A DNA stretch of 64,000 bases from Apiotrichum sp. Y4204 (lineage: Eukaryota > Basidiomycota > Tremellomycetes > Trichosporonales > Trichosporonaceae): the NCBI GenBank assembly GCA_025531455.1, contig JAMYHL010000014.1:186001-250000 (forward strand), in the 5' to 3' direction. Positions 56,556 through 64,000 of this stretch are shown piece after piece. The notes beneath the pieces are model-generated. The model worked only from the letters and a program-made list of their open reading frames with translations. It made no database searches and was not told where the DNA came from. The position numbers and the translations under genes are program-made. Every line of letters begins with the position of its first letter. Within the stretch, counting starts at the first letter, position 1.

Positions 56556-59500
56556 GGAGGTGGTGGGTTTTCCGGAGAGGTGTTGTGTGGCCGGGGGGGG
56601 GGGTTACAGGAGGAAAACGAGGAGACGGGCAGGTATGGGTGATACCGCTGGCTTTCGTCGCCCACTCGGCCACTCACAGGTGATTACATGCCTTCAGAGC
56701 CTGTCTCTGTCAAGTTGGCTTCGGTATTCTTCCTGACTCGTTGACGCACAGTGCTATCTGCGTCCGCGCTCCAAACGGTCCAGTGCGGACCAGGCAGGAC
56801 CTTGAATAGCAACTCGCGGTGACATCTCGCCGCGACATGCGGTCACTTCTCGCTTCGCCTATCGGTGGTCCGTGTGGTTCCCTCTATGGGGTTTGGGCCT
56901 GGGTCCTGGTTCCGAGCAGCGAGCGCCGTCGCCAGGAAGGCGACAATGGCTGAGTGTTAGTTAAAGGGCGCTTGAGGGGGTGGGATATCGCATGCAGCAA
57001 GATCACAACTGACTTCAGGCTTCCCTGCGCGTCAAACAGATCCGACATCTGAGTCTTTCTCATCGGTGGCGGGCCCGTGTCTACAGTGATTTGTTTTTGC
57101 GGGAGTCGAGGTTATCAGGCGTGCTTGGGAATGACAGAGGTACCGGAGTGGGATTCCAGAGGCACCAAGGCATCTAGCGTCATCGCGCGAGCCAGTATGC
57201 CTACGACAAAGGCGCGCGTACAGCGGCGGGCAATCTCGTGGCGGATACCTGGTACTTGCACTGACACCCGCTGTGTTCCCGCTGACACCCAGCCTCTGAC
57301 TTTAGTTCCTGAAGTTCTGGACGCGTCACGGGAATGAAACGTCGTGTATATGCCAGTTTGGTTATAGGAAGGGAACGGGGTTGGACCACACGGAGTACCT
57401 TTGGGATGAGCTGTCTCTACTCGCAATGTATTGGTATCGCTGTTCACCGTGAGCTCTAACGTCGGCGGGTGGCGCTCGTCATGATGGCTCCGCTCATACA
57501 TTTCGCCAGACCGCTATATCCATGCTAGGCCTCTATGGCCGCATAACATCATAAGACTCGGCTTCTCGGAGCACACGCCAGATGGGAAGCACCGGGGACC
57601 CGCACGCCAGTTAGGAAGAGTTGCTTGCGATAACGAGTCGGCCTGTAGGTTAAGGCCAAGTGTCGCCCAGTCACGCCAGCCACAGAACCAGAGCGATCTA
57701 GAGCGAGAACTAATGCAAAAAGATTTGGCTCGCCTCGATCTTTTCGAAGACTGCTGGATCTTTGTATTTACTGGTGTCTGTCAAGTTGTTTTTCTATTTA
57801 CTAATGCCCCTATTTGTCTCTGTTGCACAACCGTGCTGCCTCTTATGGTGCTGGGCTTTCGGCCAAATTGTGGGGATTCGCGTTCTGTGCCGGAATCGAT
57901 CCGTGAGTGTAGTCACTCGCGAATCAAACCATACCAGTTTGCTACCCCCCGGTTGGGAATTTTGTAGAAGTAGTCTGTTATGTGTGCGCACCCCCCAGCA
58001 CCCCCAGGACAGAGGCGCTCGATTCGTCCGATTTGTGTGTTTGAGGCTCATCTGGTGTCGATATCACTGTCAGGACGCCAGGACACACGCATCATTGCAG
58101 AGCGGAGATCTTCTCTGGCCTTCTTCTACTTTCTCGCCTGTTAGGTGCGTTCTGCGGCCAACACGTACACCGCCGGGAAATAAACACATAGAGAAACAGT
58201 ATACAGCGCAACCTCTCATCTGCCGCAACGCAGCACGCACTGAGAGTACCTACACTTGGAAGACGCGGCGATGTATGTGCGTTTGCATATCCCTAGTTTG
58301 AAGGCTAGACTAGTAGCTGCTTTGACACTCGAGATGGACCACAGCCTAGCAGCTGCCACAGCCACTGAGAGCGTATACATCGTGCATATCTCCGAAAGAT
58401 GATCTGCAGGTGGTGATCTGCAGAATCGCAGCACCCATAAAAGCGGTAACAGCGTGGGCAATGGAACGCGTGGAACAGGGAACAACTACAGATTCGAGCA
58501 GATTCAGAAAAAATGGAAGCGACAATCCGATCGTATGGGCCCTGACTCCCGGCCCTCTGGTGATCGGCGGCGATCGACGTGCCCGGAATGGAGAGATTGG
58601 AGTCACACCCCTTCTTTTTTGCGGCCGAGAACAGACTGTCAATACAGTATAGCGACAATAATGACAGTTCCACATGCTCGTGGTAGATGCTGCCCGCCAG
58701 AAAGAAGATAAAAAAGACAAGCGCGGCTGCCGCAATCCACGATGATAGAGTATTGGTCTGATCGGAAGGCCTGACAGCGCATCGGCAAACTTCGTTGCTC
58801 CGAATGGCCCGACCGTCTCCAGCTCAATGTCACCCTTGATATGCAGTACAGTAGTAGTCGGCACTGTGCCCAGCCATAGGCCAACACAGTTCATTCGGCC
58901 CGACAATCCCCCTGCCGGCTCATTTCTCCTTGGCACGCGTTAGTCACAGGCTGAACCAATTCATTATGTCGACGCGCAGCGCGGGTCCAGGCCGCACGCG
59001 CTAGTGACTGCCGCGCGAAAGCTGCTGCGCGACGTTTCGCAACGCGACGAGCCGTCCAAAGTGCGACATGGCATCCTAGACGAAACGGGCATTGGGGCCA
59101 GATTGACCTATTGCCAGCTGCCCTCCAATAGCAGCTACCTGCTCTCCGCTCCGTGCTCTGACAAAAATTTCCACTGAAAAGCAGCAACGACACCGCAGCC
59201 CAGTGCCTCAGGCCCCAGACTTCAGGAGAGGGCACTAGCGGCATTCTTATGACTCTGCGTCCTAGAAAGTGTAAAAATAAGGGGCGGCAGCTTGGCACCG
59301 GGCACTGGTGGGCCCGGCGGGAGGGCGGGGCGAGAAGCGAGGATCGCGAGGAAGGACTGCGCCGGGCCGGGCTGGGGTATCAGGTCAAGGTCGTGAGCAA
59401 CGAACGTTTAATGTCCCGATGGTACCGATGGTTGCCATTGCCCCGAGTGTCGAGTCTCGGCATCGGTCGTCAGGTTGCTATCTGCCCGCCTAAGAAGTCA

Positions 59501-60086
59501 GGTCTCGGGATCCTACAGAAGGTTATGAGTTCTCGCTGCAGCCTTGGCGGGCCGACGATCTTTTGCAGCCTTGTCTATCCTTTCCTGTTCTGTAGTTATG
59601 TCGGCCCCCCAATGTGTCAGGGACGGAAAGGGCAAAGGGAATCCAGAGGCTTGGGTTTGGGACCGTGCACGGGCCGCCGGGGAGGGAGGGGGGATCGCGG
59701 GAGCATAAATTATGAATCAGAGGGGGGCGTGGCAACGGCAGCAGCGCTGCACACTGTGGTACTGTGGTACTGTGGGGTTTCTGTGACGCGTCATATACTA
59801 GTCTCGCAGCGTCGAAAGTCATTCAGGTTGCATCAAGTTGGAACGGAACCCGTTCTCGACAACGGCGACGACAACTAGCAACGCAGACAATCCCACATTC
59901 GCATCATATACATCACACACACGTTGTAGGACAGTTGATACCCCACTACCCACACTGACTTTTACTCTTTCCATCCACCTGTTCTTGCCACTCGTTCGGC
60001 CTCCAGCACGACTCCTTCGAGCACTTGGAACGACCGCGCCACCATCCCCCGCCGTTCACCCCGCATCCACATCGCCGGCCGCCAAC
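56556..60086. other. 3.5-kb intergenic region upstream of PMI
   Basis: No recognised gene. A G run lies at about 56595-56604. A 128-codon minus-strand frame at 57115-57501 starts with ATG but shows no motif, so it is not called. The last 200 bp are a C/T-rich PMI leader. Confidence 0.35.
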
Positions 60087-61645
60087 ATGCCGTTCCCCGT
60101 CTTCAAGATCGCGCCCGGAATTCAGTCCTACGACTGGGGCAAGCGCGGCTCCTCCTCCCTCGCTGCCCAGCTCGCGACGCAGAGCGTGCCGGACTTTACG
60201 GTCGACGAGGACAAGTCGTATGCCGAGGTGAGTGGAGGCTGCTGGGAGGTGGCGCCGTGTCCGTGTCCTGGAAACTAGGATCTGTGGGAATCAGGTGCTG
60301 GCTGGCGAGAGGCTCCTCTGTGCGCATTGTCCTCGTGCAAGATGCGGCAGCACAATGGACATGCAGCCGCTATCCATGTCCCATCGTTTTTGAAAACCAC
60401 TGACCTCGTTCTGTTTGCTGACTGCAGGTTTGGATGGGCACGCACCCGTCTCTGCCGTCGCGCACCGCAAAGCAGACGCTGCAGGAGTACCTTGAGCAGC
60501 ACCCCGAGTTTATCGGCGACAAGGTCGCGGCCAAGTTCCCGGACACCAAGTCGGGCCAGCTTCCGTTCCTCTTCAAGGTGCTCAGCATCGGCACCGCGCT
60601 CAGCATCCAGGCGCACCCGGACAAGAAGCTTGCGCGCAAGCTGTTTGACGAGAAGCCGGACATTTACAAGGGTGGGTGCTACCAGCTAGAGTACTCGTGT
60701 AGCTGAAGAGACCACTCACACACAGACCCAAACCATAAGCCTGAGATGGCCATTGCGCTCACCCCGTTCCGCGCGTTCCTCAACTTCCTCCCCCTTCCCA
60801 ACGTTCTCCTTCATCTTCTCACTGTCCCCGAGCTTGCTGGTTTGATCCCCAAGTCTGCAATCCAGGCGTTGGCCGACTCGCTGTTTCTCCCGCTGGACGC
60901 AGAAAGGGTCGCCGCGGCTGTAAAGGAGCCGGCACCAAAGGAGCTGTCCAAGGAGCAGAAGGATGCGCTCAAGGGTGTCTTTGAGGCACTCATGTCCGCG
61001 TCCGAAGACAAGTACGGTGCGGCCGTGGACGCCCTCGTCGCACGGTACAAGTCTGGCAAGGACATTGCACCGTCAGAAGCCAAGCTCGTCGACCTCGCGC
61101 TGCTCCTGAACGAGCAGTACCCGCGTGACGTGGGTGTGCTCTGCGTGTTTATCCTGAACGTCATCGACTGCGAGGCCGGCGACAGCATCTTCCTCGGCGC
61201 CAATGTCCCGCACGCATACATCTCTGGCGACATTATCGAGTGCATGGCGACGTCTGACAATGTTGTCCGCGCCGGCCTGACCCCGAAGCTGCGCGACGTG
61301 ACGACGCTCGTCTCGATGCTGACATACGAGGCCGGCCCCGCCGAGCGGCAATACCTCACGCCGACCGAGTTCAACCGGGATCCAGCGACCAAGCTCTTTG
61401 ACCCGCCGATTGACGAGTTTTCCGTGCTGCGCACGCACCTCGCCCGGGACGAGGTCACGACCCACCGCCCGATCGACGGCCCGTCCATTGCCATCATCAC
61501 CGCCGGCGAGGCGGTCATCAGCTGGGGCTTCCAGCAGAACTTGATTGTCACCCGCGGCGATGTTGTTTTCCTCGCCGCCGGCCACGAGTACAAATGGCAG
61601 GCGCGCAAGGACACGGAGATCTTCCGCGCGTTTGTGGAGGCGTAG
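60087..61645 (+). CDS. PMI40: Type I mannose-6-phosphate isomerase
   Basis: Zinc enzyme that interconverts fructose-6-phosphate and mannose-6-phosphate and so feeds GDP-mannose for glycoproteins, wall and capsule. Three exons: 60087-60227, 60428-60671 and 60726-61645, 434 aa. N-terminal FKIAPGIQSYDWGKRG and YAEVWMGTHPS are signatures. Zinc ligands are visible at Gln108 and His110 (SIQAHPDK), Glu135 (NHKPEMAIAL) and His291 (GANVPHAYISGD). The catalytic Arg is Arg310 in DNVVRAGLTPK. The helical insert (about residues 160-245) and the C-terminal cupin (GPSIAIITAGEAVI, GDVVFLAAG) are complete, so length is normal. Intron 1 is 200 nt, longer than most here. Confidence 0.95.
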
Positions 61646-64000
61646 CGGCGAACATGAGGGTCGGAGATAGAAGCCTCGGGGGATCGTCACGGGTAGATAG
61701 ACAGATATACTAATTGCTAGTGCTGCGCGGCGTCTGGAACGCGATGCACGGCTGTGGACAATGTGCACTTGGTTGCTCGTGCGGGCTGCAGCGGACGGGG
61801 AACATTATACCTGCTGAAACTGAGTGCAGTGTCTCAAGAGCTCCGCGGAGGGATACAGTGGAGGATGGACACGAACGAGAGGACGGGGGCAACAATGGTT
61901 AGCGGTGATCGGAGCTGACAGTAAGCAGCGAAACCCTAAGACCCAAAGCGCAGCTGTGGGCGCGTCTGGGCTCTGCCGGACGACGCCTGCACGTCAGTGG
62001 AAACAACACCGTCATTGCGGCAGCTGGCAGTGGGGAAGTGGGTGAGCACCCTCTTCCTTGGGGGCAGTTACTCGCAGCCAGGAGCTGCGATCGCTCATGA
62101 GCGAGTCTACTGTGATCAGGCAGTGCCTTTCTCCAAGCCCCAAGCTCCCAAGATCCCAAGTGCAAAGCTCCCAAGCACCACTCCACACCTCACCATACAC
62201 CCCCCAAGCCCCTCCCAGCACTGGGGACGGTAAACGTTGATCCGGGCAGCCCGTAGATCGGCGCAGATCGGGCATGATCGGCCGTCCTGTCAGTTTCATC
62301 AGCGTTGATCCGCGTTTTTGGGATCCCGAGCCGTGAGCGGCGTTGCGGGTGTGTGGATCGTGGATGGCGGGAATGGCGGGCGGGCCCTGAGGTAGGGTTT
62401 GTAAGGAACTCGTAGGATCGTAGGGATTTGGTTTGCATCATTTTCGAATGCAAGTGACCGATATGGACTTGAGGATCCAGAATCAGTGAGATATGAGCTG
62501 CCGCTGTTGGATTGTAGCGTAGGTACTGTAAGTAGAGAAGAGCGCCGTGCCCCGAGGGGGTGGACGCGTCAACCGCTTGGCAATAGCGAAGCGCGCGCGC
62601 TCGTGTCGTGGTGCCACGATTGCCTGCTGGCCGCTTTATATATTAAGATATTTAGAATGCCGAGCATGTCCATCTACTTCTGCATGCTCTGATCTTGGGA
62701 GCTACCGCGCCGTGCTGTGCTTTTGGACGCATTTACGATACTCATGATTTCACCCCACTGCTCACTAGATCTCTGTCCCACCGCGATATATGATGAATGT
62801 CGTTTTGTCGCCCGATAAACTTTGAGCTGATATCTAGCCTGGGGGCACCGAACAAAGCTCAGTGTCGACGTCCCAGGCCCTCGACGGGGTGGCGCATTCG
62901 CCCTCCGTAGCTCGTGAGCTACTCTGTGGGTCTCACTGACCAACGGCATGCCGATGAGTGCAGCAGGTGAATCAGGAGATTCAACAATGCGCGCAGTGAC
63001 ACCATCGCAGGGTGGCATGCCGCGAGGCCTGGCCCGTCCATGGCTGCGAGGACGTGCGGACGTCTGTGCGCTGGGCCATGTTGCCGGACCGCTGTCTGCG
63101 CACGTGGGTATCGAGCCACTGGCATATGGCATGCTGGCAAGACGTTAAGGCGAGGGATCTCTCGAGAACTAGAGAAACCAAAGATGGCTAGCTGATCTGA
63201 AGACGGTTGACATGATCTGGCGGGGAGCGTGCGTCAGGAGCATCAGTGAGCGTCCCTGCGTCGTGCGTGAGCTTGTCAAAGCGGGAGAAAGTAGCAGGAG
63301 CTTTGCCACGGCCCGGCGACGCGGTCGTGATTGTGCGGTTCTGTACCTCCTGTTAGCAGTGTCAGTGACAGTTGAGTGAATCAGTGTCGATATACGTCGG
63401 GTACAGCAAGACGGGGTGATGAAAGAATTGGATGTGAGAGAGAGGGAGAGGGAAGAGACAGTAGTAAACACCGAACGAGCATCACACTCGGTGTAACGCC
63501 CACTCTTGGTCTTGAGATCTCGAGATATTGAGATCTTGAGATACACAGCGGTAATCTTCGGATTCGCATTCCCTCGGTTCGCATTTCCCTCGCGTTCCGT
63601 CCGCATCGGCCACCTCCGAGCGCTCCAACTCCATCTGCATCGAGTGGGGATGGCCCAGGCCAGAGATCAGTGGGCCCGAGACATGATTTCGAAGAGGAGG
63701 ATACCAGATATCCAGAGGCGCGGTATCACTAATCTCGGAATCTCGAGCTCTGGGCTCTCGAGTGGGGTGCCGCGACTCGGACAATGTCACCAACAATGGT
63801 GAAGGGCAGAGGCCAGAGCGAGTGGGTCGAGGTACTACCCACATGCAGCGTCTTGGCGTGAGGAGCACGAGGAATGCTGTACAGATACCCCCTCTATTGC
63901 TCGCATTCACGCATTACGCACGATTGTTGGACAGCAATATCTCCCCAGATGGCGAGGTGGTGTTGCTCCGTATTCCTCGAGGTTCGCGCGGAGCATGGCC
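61646..64000. other. 3' flank of PMI and right window edge
   Basis: No supported gene in 2.3 kb. Near 63510-63545 there is an imperfect run of GAGATCTCGAGATATTGAG-like units. A TATATATTAA element lies at about 62636-62645 without a recognisable gene after it. A gene crossing the right edge cannot be excluded. Confidence 0.3.

Noticed and set aside
57115..57501. 128-codon minus-strand frame upstream of PMI
   Set aside because: No motif, no promoter element and no codon bias; it may be chance.

Overview
The window looks like nuclear DNA of a basidiomycetous yeast, most likely a tremellomycete (Trichosporonales is my guess, an inference rather than a database result). The reasons are intron-dense genes with very short introns (33 to about 80 nt, GTGAGT/GTGGGT/GTACGT-type donors, a CTRAC or CTGAC branch site just before the acceptor), strongly G/C-ending codons in the conserved genes, interrupted tRNA-Lys(CTT) and tRNA-Tyr(GTA) genes, and family content such as a BIM1-like copper protein, a DUF1996 protein, an alpha-glucoside-type permease and Zn2Cys6 regulation. 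I see no transposase, reverse transcriptase, rRNA, CRISPR or viral gene.

Layout. 0-8 kb: the 5' part of an unknown minus-strand gene, clathrin light chain, a structured RNA candidate under a TATA box, a Dot5/BCP-type nuclear thiol peroxidase and a small GPI-type wall protein. 8-12 kb: sparse DNA with a broken tRNA-Lys half and a tRNA-Tyr gene. 12-18 kb: a TauD/TfdA-like Fe(II)/2-oxoglutarate dioxygenase, a secreted DUF1996 protein and a small unknown protein. 18-25 kb: a gene relic, an Old Yellow Enzyme, an alpha-glucoside/H+ symporter and a divergently oriented Zn2Cys6 regulator, which together could be a small inducible module. 25-36 kb: BIM1-like copper protein, a small Cys-rich surface protein, UBC9, a flavin-reductase-like mitochondrial protein, a small basic protein, NFU1 and a secreted Cys-rich peptide, with three tRNA-Lys(CTT) genes between them. 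36-41 kb: sparse DNA, then CDC25. 41-60 kb: unusually gene-poor, holding one single-pass membrane protein, a fourth tRNA-Lys, one possible orphan gene and scattered short repeats. 60-62 kb: type I phosphomannose isomerase. 62-64 kb: nothing recognised.

Most identified genes are housekeeping: endocytosis (clathrin light chain), SUMO conjugation (UBC9), mitochondrial Fe-S assembly (NFU1), cell-cycle entry (CDC25), mannose metabolism for wall and capsule glycans (PMI), and peroxide defence (Dot5). The accessory layer consists of extracellular or surface proteins (BIM1-like, DUF1996, GPI-type, Cys-rich) and the permease/regulator/OYE neighbourhood. All exon structures were worked out by eye from splice signals and reading-frame continuity; none was tested against transcripts.
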